A stretch of DNA of 64,000 nucleotides, taken from positions 124,001-188,000 of the forward strand of contig NZ_JAGGKS010000006.1 of NCBI RefSeq assembly GCF_017873955.1, given 5' to 3'. This document shows, one piece after another, positions 26,355 through 35,164 of this stretch; within the stretch, counting starts at the first letter, position 1, and every line of letters begins with the position of its first letter. The notes under the pieces are model-generated. The model ran no database searches, was not told where the DNA came from, and worked only from the letters and a program-made list of their open reading frames with translations. This stretch comes from Sedimentibacter acidaminivorans (GTDB taxonomy: Bacteria > Bacillota > Clostridia > Tissierellales > Sedimentibacteraceae). The position numbers and the translations under genes were made by a program.

Positions 26355-27489
26355 CTAAGTCACCTTGTTTTGGATTTGCCTTAGTTATACTATTATAATC
26401 TATGTGCCCATATTTATATCCCATACCAGTTATAATTATGTTCATATGTTCATGATCATTTAGTAAATCTATATCTTCACCAATAGTATTATCATCATTG
26501 ATTATACGAACTAAGGGTCGCATAATATTATCTGAATAATTCTTAACCACAACCGCTATTTTATCATTGCTGAGTTTAACAAAAGTTCCAACTGGATAGG
26601 CTACTATATTTTTTAAAAACTTAGATAGTATTTCATAATCGAAGTGTGTATCAGCACAACCCATAATATATTCTATAACCTCACTTGGAAAGCAAGATTT
26701 TCTATATGAACGAGTTGAAGTTAATGCATCATATACATCACATACTGATAAGATTTTGCCATAACGATGTATGTTATTGCCTTTTCTACCATATGGGTAT
26801 CCTGTACCATCAATTTTCTCATGATGGCTCTCTATGCCTCTCAAAACATCTGAAGAAACAAGGTATTGAAGTTGATTAACAGAATTTATAGGGTGAGTTT
26901 TCATTATTTCAAACTCTTCTTTAGTTAATTTACCTGGTTTATTAATTATAGAAAGAGGTATAAGCATTTTTCCTATATCGTGCATTAGACCACACATACC
27001 TAATTCATGTAGTTCATATTCACTAAATCCAAGCGAAATTCCAGTTGAAATACTTAGAACAGCAACATTAAGACAATGCTGATATGTATAATCATCATAA
27101 CTTTTAAAATCAATAATATTATTTGATAAACTTTCTTTTGATAATATTTCTGAGATTAATTTATTAACAACAATAGAAATTTGTTTTATAGTTTCAATAT
27201 CAATTTTACCCATTGTATTTTTAAATTTTTGATAGACATCTTTAATTTGAGATATAGATTCTGATTCTAGTTTTTGGTTTATTTTAGACTCAATAATTAG
27301 ATCATTAAAAGTATCACTTTTGATATATACTCCTGGAATGTCGTGATATATAATTTTATTTATATATAAATTACTTAGTATTTGCCCTTTTTTTAGCAAT
27401 ATTGTTGTGAAACTATCACCACTATATAAATTAATATCTTTTGCTAAAATCATTCCAGGCTTAAGATATTCCCTAGAAATAAATAACAT
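26344..27489 (-). CDS. HD-GYP domain protein (putative cyclic-di-GMP phosphodiesterase)
   Basis: The 381-residue protein has an N-terminal DUF3391-like part and an HD-GYP domain: HCLNVAVLS, the metal-binding LMHDIGK, the later HH of ESHHEKIDGTGYP and DVYDALTSTR. HD-GYP enzymes hydrolyse cyclic-di-GMP or related dinucleotides, and all metal ligands are visible. No membrane segment or receiver domain is present. A C-terminal PilZ-like or barrel region (TFVKLSNDKIAVVVKNYSDN) follows. Start ATG with GGAGAG. Its upstream region is the longest gene-free stretch of the window. Confidence 0.9.
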   Translation of the reverse strand: MLFISREYLKPGMILAKDINLYSGDSFTTILLKKGQILSNLYINKIIYHDIPGVYIKSDTFNDLIIESKINQKLESESISQIKDVYQKFKNTMGKIDIETIKQISIVVNKLISEILSKESLSNNIIDFKSYDDYTYQHCLNVAVLSISTGISLGFSEYELHELGMCGLMHDIGKMLIPLSIINKPGKLTKEEFEIMKTHPINSVNQLQYLVSSDVLRGIESHHEKIDGTGYPYGRKGNNIHRYGKILSVCDVYDALTSTRSYRKSCFPSEVIEYIMGCADTHFDYEILSKFLKNIVAYPVGTFVKLSNDKIAVVVKNYSDNIMRPLVRIINDDNTIGEDIDLLNDHEHMNIIITGMGYKYGHIDYNSITKANPKQGDLDGK

Positions 27490-28027
27490 ATTTACTCTCC
27501 TATAATATAATTAAATCAAACATTTTACATTATAACATATAAATCAACTTCTTACTACAAATTTCAAATATTTATATATAATGAATTATAAAATACAATA
27601 CAGTTATATGAAATAAGAAAAATTTAATTATATGGATAAATAATTATTTATTCATATAATTAATATATAAAACAAATCTAAACTTAATATGAAAATAATT
27701 ATTTATACAATTGAGAAATTTAACTAAATGCATTATTTAAAATTTATTAGGTAATAATTTAATAAAACTTTATGTATGTTAATATATCGTAACAACTAAA
27801 GGTAAATAGAAAATTTGTTCCTTTAATATGAATGTTATCCACAGCTGTGGATAGAATTGTTAACAACTTTTAAAGTTGCAAATTGTAACAGTATAGTTTG
27901 TCAAGGTTTTTTTATAATTTAGTCAAATTATTTTTCGTTGAAAATTAAATACATATAAAAAGAAAAGTATCAACAGGTTATTAACTATTGTGGACAACTT
28001 TTTATTTTTAAAAAAATGAATATTAAG
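27490..28027. other. AT-rich gene-free region with DnaA-box-like sites
   Basis: No credible reading frame is present in this very AT-rich stretch. At 27836-27853 TATCCACAGCTGTGGATA is a perfect palindrome made of two inverted DnaA-box-like units (TTATCCACA at 27835-27843 is a full consensus box; its mirror has one mismatch). A third weaker box, TTGTGGACAA, lies near 27988. Several TTAACAAC/GTAACAG motifs lie between. It could be a DnaA-binding locus; no dnaA gene is nearby, so calling it the chromosome origin is not supported. Confidence 0.45.
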
Positions 28028-28270
28028 TATAATTATTAGGGATAAATTATTAGGATGATCATGACATCTTTCGACATACATGCACATTTATGTATTATAT
28101 AATAATATTGTTCTAGAATACATTTGGGGGAAAATGCAATTGATAATAGAATATACTTACTTTTGATCGGTAAACTTAGTAAGGGTAGATTTATTACAAT
28201 AATGAAATAAGGGAATATTCGGGGGAATATTAGAACGGAAAAAATGATAAAGTATTTAAGTTGACAATTG
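28028..28270 (+). ncRNA. possible non-coding RNA next to hpf (unrecognised)
   Basis: Begins with TATAAT (28028-28033) lacking a good -35 box and ends at a strong terminator. It is less AT-rich than the preceding stretch, with G-rich blocks (TTTGGGGGAAAATG near 28122, GGGAATATTCGGGGGAATATT near 28211) and small stems such as ATACAT/ATGTAT. No credible coding frame. A structured RNA is possible; clostridial raiA-type RNAs lie near hpf/raiA genes, but I cannot confirm identity or orientation. Confidence 0.25.
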
Positions 28271-28319
28271 AAAAACAAAAATACGTAATCATGAGGGTTG
28301 ATTACGTATTTTTGTTTTT
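28271..28319. terminator. strong bidirectional terminator
   Basis: A 20-bp perfect stem begins AAAAACAAAAATACG and closes with CGTATTTTTGTTTTT around a 9-base loop. It has A and T tracts on both sides, so it can end transcripts from either direction, including hpf on the minus strand. Confidence 0.92.
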
Positions 28320-28374
28320 TAGGTAAACAAGTTTATATACATACATACCAAAGGTAATTGGATAATAAGCAATA

Positions 28375-28902
28375 TTAAAATTCTGGCTCAATTAACCCAT
28401 AGTTGCTATCTTTTCTTTTATATACTACATTTACTTCTTCAGAATCTGCATTTAGAAAAACGAAAAAATTATGTTTTAATAAATCCATTTGTAAAACAGC
28501 TTCTTCTATGTTCATGGGTTTAATCGCAAATTTTTTGGTTTTTACTACTTTAAAATCATTATCTTCTTCATCTAATGATTCAAAATTTTCAAATTTTATT
28601 GATTCGCTTGAGTGTTTCTTATCTTGTAGTTTTGTTTTATATTTTCTTAATTGTTGTTCCAATGATTCTACTGCTTCGTCTATTGAATTGTACATATCAT
28701 CTGAAGACTCTTCTACACGTGCTATCCTACCATTGAAAGGAATAGTAACCTCAACTTTCTGATTTTTTCTTTCGATACTAAGTACTACTTTAGCTTCGAC
28801 ATCTGTTTGAAAAAACTTATCAAGTCTTTCAACCTTTTTTATTGTAGCTTCCTTTAATGCTTCTGTGAGTTGCATGTTTTTCCCATAAATATTAACTTTC
28901 AT
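28375..28902 (-). CDS. hpf: ribosome hibernation promoting factor, long form
   Basis: The 175-residue protein has the N-terminal HPF/YfiA domain (MKVNIYGKNMQLTEALKEATIKKVERLDKFF) and the C-terminal dimerisation domain of long HPF (VVKTKKFAIKPMNIEEAVLQMDLL through VYKRKDSNYGLIEPEF). Long HPF joins ribosomes into inactive 100S dimers in stationary phase. The ATG at 28902 has AAAGGAG eight bases upstream, better than an in-frame start at 28920. It follows fumarase beta by about 90 bp on the same strand and ends before the strong terminator at 28271. Confidence 0.96.
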   Translation of the reverse strand: MKVNIYGKNMQLTEALKEATIKKVERLDKFFQTDVEAKVVLSIERKNQKVEVTIPFNGRIARVEESSDDMYNSIDEAVESLEQQLRKYKTKLQDKKHSSESIKFENFESLDEEDNDFKVVKTKKFAIKPMNIEEAVLQMDLLKHNFFVFLNADSEEVNVVYKRKDSNYGLIEPEF

Positions 28903-28990
28903 GCAATCAACTCCTTTCAAGTTTATTAAATTTGTAATATACTTTAATGATACCCAAAAAAGTATACACTAATCACATAACTAAAAATTA

Positions 28991-29521
28991 TTACCTTACA
29001 TATAAATTATTACCTTTAGAATCAATGACAACTATTACAGGAAAATCTTCCACATATAATCTTCGAACTGCCTCAGTTCCTAAGTCATCATAGCAAATAA
29101 TTTCCATGGATTTTATTGATTTAGAAATAAGCGCAGCAGCTCCTCCTATTGCAGCAAAGTAAACTGCCTTATACTTTTTTATGTTATCTATTACTTCAGG
29201 GGAACGCAAACCCTTACCTATCATGCCTTTTAACCCTTTTTCCAACAATGGAACAGTGTATGAATCCATTCTGTAGCTAGTTGTTGGCCCAGCAGGACCA
29301 ATTACATAACCAGGTTTGGCTGGAGCGGGTCCAACATAATAAATAACTTCATTTTTAATGTCGAAGGGGAGTTCTTTGTCATCTTCAATAAGTTGGCACA
29401 ATCTTTTGTGTGCAGCATCTCTTCCTGTATACATATAACCAGTTAAGAGAACATTATCACCTGTATGTAAGGTTTCAATTATTTCATTATTAAGTGGCAA
29501 TGTCACCTTTTTTATCTCCAT
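28991..29521 (-). CDS. fumB: fumarate hydratase class I, beta subunit
   Basis: The 176-residue subunit is the C-terminal (swivel) half of class I Fe-S fumarase or tartrate dehydratase. Family markers are MEIKKVTLPL at the start, GDNVLLTGYMYTGRDAAHKRL, YVGPAPAKPGYVIGPAGPTTSYRMD and the FAAIGGAAALI segment. With the alpha subunit it hydrates fumarate to malate reversibly. I prefer the ATG at 29521; a TTG at 29536 in frame is an alternative, and the ribosome binding sites of both are weak. It follows the alpha gene by 52 bp. Tartrate dehydratase cannot be excluded by sequence alone. Confidence 0.9.
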   Translation of the reverse strand: MEIKKVTLPLNNEIIETLHTGDNVLLTGYMYTGRDAAHKRLCQLIEDDKELPFDIKNEVIYYVGPAPAKPGYVIGPAGPTTSYRMDSYTVPLLEKGLKGMIGKGLRSPEVIDNIKKYKAVYFAAIGGAAALISKSIKSMEIICYDDLGTEAVRRLYVEDFPVIVVIDSKGNNLYVR

Positions 29522-29573
29522 AACTATGTATCTCAACTTTCTTTTATTATTATAGTTTGTTATATTAATTATA

Positions 29574-30419
29574 TTAAATTATTGATGATTTATGCCTGTA
29601 CGCATGGCAACATATATTAATTGCTACAGGTAAACCTGCAATGTGGGTTGGAAAATATTCTATATGGACCGCTAGCGCTGTAGTTATTCCGCCTAACCCA
29701 GCAGGGCCTATATCTAAATTGTTTATCTCTTCTAATAATTCGCTTTCAAGTTTTGAATAATCACCAGATGTATTATGCTGTCCTATTTCGCGCGTTAAAG
29801 CTATCTTTGCCAAGTAGGTACATTTTTCAAAGGTACCTCCTATTCCTATACCTATAACAATGGGTGGGCAAGGATTTGGTCCAGCTTTTTTTACTGTTTC
29901 AATAACAAAGTTTTTTACTCCCATTACTCCATCTGAAGGTTTAAGCATTTTAATAGCACTCATATTTTCACTTCCAAAACCTTTTGGAGCAACTGTAATT
30001 TTAATTTGGCTTCCAGAAACTATATCTGTATGAATTATAGCTGGGGTGTTGTCTTTGGTGTTTGTTCTATGAAATAAGGGATCATCAACTACAGATTTAC
30101 GTAAATACCCTATGCTATAGGCCTCTCGTACACCTTCATTAACCGATTCATATAGTTTTTTGCCTGTAAGATAAACATCTTGACCTATTTCTAAAAATAT
30201 TACTGCCATTCCTGTATCTTGACACATGGGTATGCTTTCATTTAATGCAATTTCATCATTTTTTATAATTTGATTTAAAACTGATTTAGAAATGGGATTA
30301 GTTTCTAATTCATAGCTTTGATTTAAGATTTTAAAGGTTTCTTCTCCAATATTATAGTTTGATTCTAATAGGAGAGAAGTGACTTTTTCTTTTATTTGTT
30401 TAGTATCTATAGTACGCAT
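29574..30419 (-). CDS. fumA: fumarate hydratase class I, alpha subunit
   Basis: The 281-residue subunit carries the Fe-S cluster. Likely ligand cysteines are seen in PMCQDTGMAV and KKAGPNPCPPIV, and a third in GGTFEKCTYLA; HRTNTKDNTPAIIHTD and SENMSAIKMLKPSDG are also family signatures. Two-gene class I fumarases are oxygen-sensitive and common in anaerobes. The ATG has AAAGGAGAT. Order alpha-beta on the minus strand matches the usual operon. The C-terminus (LPVAINICCHAYRHKSSII) is typical. Confidence 0.92.
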   Translation of the reverse strand: MRTIDTKQIKEKVTSLLLESNYNIGEETFKILNQSYELETNPISKSVLNQIIKNDEIALNESIPMCQDTGMAVIFLEIGQDVYLTGKKLYESVNEGVREAYSIGYLRKSVVDDPLFHRTNTKDNTPAIIHTDIVSGSQIKITVAPKGFGSENMSAIKMLKPSDGVMGVKNFVIETVKKAGPNPCPPIVIGIGIGGTFEKCTYLAKIALTREIGQHNTSGDYSKLESELLEEINNLDIGPAGLGGITTALAVHIEYFPTHIAGLPVAINICCHAYRHKSSII

Positions 30420-30570
30420 ATGATCTCCTTTTTTACTTATTGTTTATTGTAGTTAACGTATTGAATAAAATGATTACCTACAATTCCTAACAAGGTTGGT
30501 AATCTAAAAATGTGGGGTGAGAAATTTAATATTCTGTTACTATTATTAAGTATAATACAAATAAATAAAT

Positions 30571-30594
30571 AAAAAAAGATGTTTTTTAACATCT
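30571..30594 (-). terminator. terminator of the HD protein gene
   Basis: AGATGTT/AACATCT stem directly downstream (minus strand) of the HD gene, followed on that strand by seven T residues. Confidence 0.75.
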
Positions 30595-30601
30595 AATTTT
30601 A

Positions 30602-31090
30602 CTAATCTGCATTGAATGCATGTATTTTTCTTTTTGTAATTTTCTTAAAATTTGAATAATACTCCATTGTAGCAATGTACTTATCACTATAGCTAACAAT
30701 CCATGCTTCTTTTGACTTTGGTAAACCAAATGGGAACATGTGACCCTTTATTATGTTTTTTTCTTTATCATTTAAATCAAAATATTTTTTTGAATTTTCT
30801 AATGCAATAAGCGGGTGAGTAATAGCGTGTTTGATTGAATCGGTAATTATTCTAGGACTTAAACTCTTTTTAAATTTATATAGAAAAAAGTCATGTAACA
30901 AGGCCCCTCTAATCGTAGATACCCAGTCTAAATTATTCTTGTAGGCTATTTGATATGAGCTGTATGCCACTTTAACTGAATGTTCATAAACACTTTCATC
31001 ATGATGCTTTATATATTTCATTTGTTGATATTCTTTATGTTCAATAATCGGACGAGCAATTTCCATAAATCTATAATCATAAAATTCCAT
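30602..31090 (-). CDS. HD-domain phosphohydrolase-like protein
   Basis: The 162-residue soluble protein has the HD pattern: a histidine in YEHSVKVAYSS, the adjacent HD in GALLHDFFLYKF, a further histidine in HAITHPLIALENS and an aspartate in VSYSDKYIATM. Such small HD proteins hydrolyse phosphate esters of nucleotides or signalling molecules; the substrate cannot be read here. It is monocistronic, with a terminator behind it and a 24-bp dyad (31174-31197) about 85 bp upstream of its start. No signal peptide. Confidence 0.82.
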   Translation of the reverse strand: MEFYDYRFMEIARPIIEHKEYQQMKYIKHHDESVYEHSVKVAYSSYQIAYKNNLDWVSTIRGALLHDFFLYKFKKSLSPRIITDSIKHAITHPLIALENSKKYFDLNDKEKNIIKGHMFPFGLPKSKEAWIVSYSDKYIATMEYYSNFKKITKRKIHAFNAD

Positions 31091-31173
31091 CTAATCATCC
31101 TAACTTTAATTTTTTATAATACTACTACATGTTATTATAATTTTAATCAAAATGCAAGTTAAAATTCAATTAA

Positions 31174-31197
31174 AATTATGTTTAGAATAACATAATT
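31174..31197. promoter_or_regulatory. 24-bp dyad upstream of the HD gene
   Basis: AATTATGTT/AACATAATT, perfect 9-bp arms with a 6-base centre. It lies between the HD gene start (minus) and the terminator of the M23 gene, so it most likely belongs to the HD gene promoter. It has the look of a dimeric repressor operator; the regulator is unknown. Confidence 0.4.
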
Positions 31198-31242
31198 TGG
31201 GGTACAATCATTACAAGCTTAGGATTATGATATTATAGACAT

Positions 31243-31270
31243 AAAAAAATCATGGAAGTTAATCCATGAT
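31243..31270 (-). terminator. terminator of the M23 endopeptidase gene
   Basis: ATCATGGA/TCCATGAT stem followed on the minus strand by seven T residues, 19 bp after the stop codon. Confidence 0.85.
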
Positions 31271-31288
31271 CTATATGAACTTTATATT

Positions 31289-32782
31289 TTATCTATATTG
31301 TACCCCAATATAACTTGCGGGATTGACTACATTACCATATTTTCTTACTTCAAAATGTACGTGTGGACCAGATGTAACACCGGTCATACCAACTAAACCG
31401 ATTATTTTACCTTGATAAACTTTTTCGCCTGTAGTTACATAAAGTGTACTACAATGTGCGTATCTTGTTGTAAATCCGCCTCCATGGTCTATTTCTACCA
31501 TTTTACCATAACTTCCTGAATATCCTGCAAAGGTTACAGTTCCTCCATCTGCAGCTTTTATTGAAGATCCATAAGCCTTAGCCATGTCTTGACCTAAATG
31601 AAAACCTCCGCTTCTTGATCCAAAGCGAGATGAAATTGTTGAACCAGGTAATGGATTAATGAAAAATCCTGTACCTTTTTTTGGTGGTGGATCTTGAGTA
31701 CCTGTAATAATAACTTCAGTTTTAGGTTTTTCTATAACTTTCTCTGAAATAACATCTTTAGCTATTTGTATACCGTTTTGTTCAGTAACGATAGCTTCTA
31801 TTTCTGATAGACCATATTCTCCTGATGTATCAACTGTTTCTTCATCATTATACATATATGATACGTATTCATACTTTGTTTCATAGTCGATTTTTTCTTC
31901 TTTTTTTACTTTTCTTTTAACTTGGACATTTACAAAAGGGTGTGGAACTACTAAATTTAATTCATCACCAATTTGTATTAAATTTGGATCAGATGAAGGG
32001 TTAGCTGATATTAAATCATCAAGCGACATATTGAAGTACTCTGCAATAGTCCAATAAGTATCTCCTTCTTCTACTGTATATTTCTCTTCTTTGTTTGTTC
32101 CTTTAATTATGTAGTTTTCAATATCTTCTGGGTTTTGAAGATCTGAATTTGCAACCTTAACTTGTTCTATCTTAACATCTTCAGCTGTATTAATTTCTAT
32201 TATACTTTCAGTTTCAATATCATTAGTAAAATATGATTTAACGCCATCAATTACATTTTGCGCATCTTTTTCTGTTTCAACAATTCCTATGCTTTTACCA
32301 TTAATTTTAATTGAATAAGCTAAAAGGGAGTAATTGATTTTTGATTTAATTACACCATATAAATCTTCTGTTGATGTAATTTCTGAGTCTTTAGCTTTTG
32401 AAGGTATTTCTTCAAATTTGTTTTCTATAACTATATCATGTTTAGATCTATCTTCTATATCTGCTTCTATCTTTTTAATTGTGGGTCCTATTATATTATG
32501 CTGCCTTACTTTACAAATTTCATTTCCATCTACTAATATGGAATAACTTTCTGTGGAAAACACGTTATTTTCATGAGTCTCTAAATAATTTATAGAGTAA
32601 GATGCACTTAAAACTAATGCAGTTGCACAAATAAGTGAAATAGTTCCTCTTATCTGATCTTTAAAATTAGAATTAATGGCTGCTATACCTTGTCTAATTT
32701 TTTCTTCAGGTAACTTTTTAAAAATTTCATTAGTTTTTTTCTTGTTTAATTTTTCAATTAACGGTCTAATTAATTTTTCCAT
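31289..32782 (-). CDS. membrane-anchored LysM/G5/M23 cell wall endopeptidase
   Basis: The 497-residue protein has a cytoplasmic stretch of ~45 residues, one membrane helix (GTISLICATALVLSASYSI), an extracellular linker, a LysM domain (about 237-290; YTVEEGDTYWTIAEYFNMSLDDLISANP), a G5-like domain (about 295-370) and a C-terminal M23 peptidase with zinc motifs HLGQD and GPHVHFE. All M23 catalytic residues are visible, so it should cut peptidoglycan cross-links. The N-terminal anchor with a long cytoplasmic part resembles stage II/IV sporulation M23 proteins, but a vegetative role is equally possible. Start ATG with AAGGAAG. Confidence 0.92.
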   Translation of the reverse strand: MEKLIRPLIEKLNKKKTNEIFKKLPEEKIRQGIAAINSNFKDQIRGTISLICATALVLSASYSINYLETHENNVFSTESYSILVDGNEICKVRQHNIIGPTIKKIEADIEDRSKHDIVIENKFEEIPSKAKDSEITSTEDLYGVIKSKINYSLLAYSIKINGKSIGIVETEKDAQNVIDGVKSYFTNDIETESIIEINTAEDVKIEQVKVANSDLQNPEDIENYIIKGTNKEEKYTVEEGDTYWTIAEYFNMSLDDLISANPSSDPNLIQIGDELNLVVPHPFVNVQVKRKVKKEEKIDYETKYEYVSYMYNDEETVDTSGEYGLSEIEAIVTEQNGIQIAKDVISEKVIEKPKTEVIITGTQDPPPKKGTGFFINPLPGSTISSRFGSRSGGFHLGQDMAKAYGSSIKAADGGTVTFAGYSGSYGKMVEIDHGGGFTTRYAHCSTLYVTTGEKVYQGKIIGLVGMTGVTSGPHVHFEVRKYGNVVNPASYIGVQYR

Positions 32783-32992
32783 AGCATACTTCCTTATTTT
32801 GTTTTTCGTTTGTCAATTTATTATATACAATAAAACAAAAATGTAATTTTCATTTTGAGGAAATGATGTTATAATAAATATTAGTTTGATATTATGTTAG
32901 TTAAAATTTAATCATCTTGTAACATTATATTATAACTACTAAACTCTGTCAACAAAATTACAGAAAAATGTTTTCACAAAATCATAATAACT

Positions 32993-33032
32993 TTATTACA
33001 AATATATTACAAACATATTACAACATATTATT
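32993..33032 (+). repeat. short tandem TATTACAAA repeats before the dnaD-like gene
   Basis: Four imperfect direct copies of TATTACAAAYA, spaced about 11-12 bp (TTATTACAAATA, TATTACAAACA, TATTACAACA, TATTATTTACAAA), end just before the AAAGGAG ribosome binding site. One-turn spacing would place a bound protein on one DNA face. The rest of 32783-32992 is AT-rich with no other clear element. Confidence 0.5.
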
Positions 33033-33050
33033 TACAAAAAGGAGTAAAAT

Positions 33051-34154
33051 ATGAATTTTATTTTACAGGAACAGAAAATTGATTTAGGAGATACCCCTAT
33101 TGAAAATATATTTATAACTGATTACATGCCTATAGCAGATGGAACTTATGTAAAGGTCTATCTTTTAGGGTACAAATATGCGAAAGATAAACAAGGAAAT
33201 TTTAATAATGAAACAATTGCAAGAAACCTTAAAATCCCATTGTCTGATGTATTGAATGCTTGGATTTACTGGGAAAATGAAGGGATTATTGTTAGACGGG
33301 ACATCGAGGATGAGTATAATTATATAGTCGAGTTTGTTAATCTTAAGCAATTGTATATAGATAATGTATATAAGCACATTTCAAATTCTCCTGTTGAAAA
33401 GGATGATTATATTGATAATGATGAGTTAATAAACTCTAATAGGAATGCAGATAACAAAAAAATGATGGAAGAAATTGAAGAAATGTTTGGAAGACCTGTT
33501 AAGATTAATGAAAAACAGAAAATTGTATCATGGATGAACAATTATAAAATGAAACCTGAAATTATGACACAAGCTTTTAGTTATTGTATTAATAACAAAA
33601 AGATAAAGAAGTTTAGCTATATAGAATCTGTTGTTTCTTCTTGGTATGATGAAGGTGTTTGCGATGTTGAGTCAATGGTTGAATATTTGGAAAAGAGAAA
33701 TGATAGGTTTTCTGTTTATTCTAGGATAAGTAAATCTCTAGGTTTTAACAATCGAATATTAACAGAAGCTGAAATGAAAACAATAGATAAATGGATTGAT
33801 GAAATGAATTTTTCCATGGAAATGATTTTAAAGTGCCTGGAGAATTCAACTAAAATATCTAACCCTAACATAAACTACTTTGATAGTATTTTGAATAAAT
33901 GGCATAAAAAAGGTTATAAAACTATAGAAGATTTAAAAAATGATAAAAAAGAAACAAAAAGTGATGAAAATAAAAAAATTAAACAAATACCTAAAACAAA
34001 TAAGTTTCATAATTTTGAACAAAAAATTAAGAATTATTCTGAGCAAGAACTAGAACAGATTGTCAAAAAAAGGCTTAATAAAAAATTAGATAAATTTGGG
34101 CTTTCAACGTCTGGTGAAGAAGAGGGTGTAAAAGTTGAAAAAGCAAATAATTGA
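33051..34154 (+). CDS. DnaD-domain replication initiation protein
   Basis: The 367-residue protein has an N-terminal winged-helix part (about 1-105; LPSDVLNAWIYWENEGIIVRR) and two DnaD/DnaB-type C-terminal repeats (about 140-205 and 225-290; the motif YIESVVSSWYDEGV and its relative YFDSILNKWHKKGYKT). A basic, lysine-rich tail follows. DnaD and DnaB of Firmicutes remodel DNA and recruit the DnaI-helicase complex at initiation. The immediate overlap with a DnaI/DnaC-like loader gene supports this role. Start ATG with AAAGGAG. Whether it acts as DnaD or DnaB cannot be told. Confidence 0.88.
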   Translation: MNFILQEQKIDLGDTPIENIFITDYMPIADGTYVKVYLLGYKYAKDKQGNFNNETIARNLKIPLSDVLNAWIYWENEGIIVRRDIEDEYNYIVEFVNLKQLYIDNVYKHISNSPVEKDDYIDNDELINSNRNADNKKMMEEIEEMFGRPVKINEKQKIVSWMNNYKMKPEIMTQAFSYCINNKKIKKFSYIESVVSSWYDEGVCDVESMVEYLEKRNDRFSVYSRISKSLGFNNRILTEAEMKTIDKWIDEMNFSMEMILKCLENSTKISNPNINYFDSILNKWHKKGYKTIEDLKNDKKETKSDENKKIKQIPKTNKFHNFEQKIKNYSEQELEQIVKKRLNKKLDKFGLSTSGEEEGVKVEKANN

Positions 34155-35121
34155 AAATATTATGACTAATTATAATAAAAAAAGGCTTAAAGCTGCAAAG
34201 GATGCTGAAGTTAGACAAGAAGAACTATATGAAAGAGTACCTAATTTTGAAAATACAGATAAACAAATAAAGCTTTTAAGTATAAAATTATCAAAATTAA
34301 TATTGTCTAATAATGAAAATATGAATAAAGAAGTAATAAAATTGCGTGAAAATATAGAGAATTTTAAAAGAGAAAAGAAAGAAATGTTGAAAAAATATAG
34401 TATTCCTGAAAATTTTTTAGAATATGATTATGAATGTAAGAAATGTAATGATACGGGATATACAACTGATGGAAAGAGGTGTAAGTGCTTTAATAAACAA
34501 ATTATTAATTATTTATATAAAATGTCTAATATAGTTCATATGTTAAATAAAGAAAATTTTGATAATTTCGATATAAACGTATTTAGTAATGAACCATATA
34601 ATAACGAAATATATACACCTAAACAAAATATGTACAATATATTGGAAACCTGTGAGGATTTTTGTAATAATTTTGATAGAGTTAATATGAATTTACTCTT
34701 TTATGGTGGGACTGGTTTAGGAAAAACTTTTATGTGTAATTGTATAGCTAAAGCTCTTATAGATTCAGAAAAGACGGTTTTGTATCAAACAGCATTTAAT
34801 TTATTTGAAATTTTAGAAAATCATAAATTTAATAGAGTAAATGAAACAGAAGAAAATAGAATCAATTATAATTTAATGTTTGAAAGTGAGCTTCTTATTA
34901 TTGATGATTTAGGTACAGAGTTTAATAATTCATTTACTAATGCAGAGCTATTCAATATTATTAATGAAAGACTAATTTCTGATAAAAAAACAATAATTTC
35001 TACTAATTTATCCCTAGAGCAGTTGGCAGAAACATATTCTGATAGAATAATGTCTAGAGTTTTTAATAACTATATTGCACATAAATTTTATGGTAAAGAT
35101 TTAAGATGGGAAGCTAGATAA
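34135..35121 (+). CDS. helicase loader ATPase, DnaI/DnaC-like
   Basis: The 328-residue AAA+ protein has an N-terminal helical part, a zinc-binding CxxC pair (YECKKCNDTGYTTDGKRCKC), Walker A FYGGTGLGKTF and Walker B LLIIDDLGTE, with the sensor region KTIISTNLS. DnaI-type proteins load the replicative helicase DnaB/DnaC onto DNA. It overlaps the DnaD-like gene by 20 bp and starts at TTG 34135, with GAGGG eight bases upstream; ATG 34162 is a weaker alternative. Without the zinc motif it could be mistaken for an IstB transposition ATPase, but no transposase adjoins it. Confidence 0.9.
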   Translation: MKKQIIENIMTNYNKKRLKAAKDAEVRQEELYERVPNFENTDKQIKLLSIKLSKLILSNNENMNKEVIKLRENIENFKREKKEMLKKYSIPENFLEYDYECKKCNDTGYTTDGKRCKCFNKQIINYLYKMSNIVHMLNKENFDNFDINVFSNEPYNNEIYTPKQNMYNILETCEDFCNNFDRVNMNLLFYGGTGLGKTFMCNCIAKALIDSEKTVLYQTAFNLFEILENHKFNRVNETEENRINYNLMFESELLIIDDLGTEFNNSFTNAELFNIINERLISDKKTIISTNLSLEQLAETYSDRIMSRVFNNYIAHKFYGKDLRWEAR

Positions 35122-35164
35122 ACCAATTAACAAAATATGAAATAAATTAAAGGATAAAATAATT

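Noticed and set aside
28036-28278. 80-codon minus-strand frame in the region next to hpf
   Set aside because: Poor ribosome binding site, Ile/Phe/Tyr-rich as expected from AT-rich DNA, and it overlaps the G-rich non-coding segment.
27490-28374. Chromosomal replication origin
   Set aside because: Only one consensus DnaA box plus degenerate ones, and no dnaA, dnaN, rpmH or gyr genes nearby.
34135-35121. IstB-type transposition helper
   Set aside because: It has the zinc-binding cysteine cluster of DnaI, overlaps a DnaD-like gene and no IstA transposase is present.
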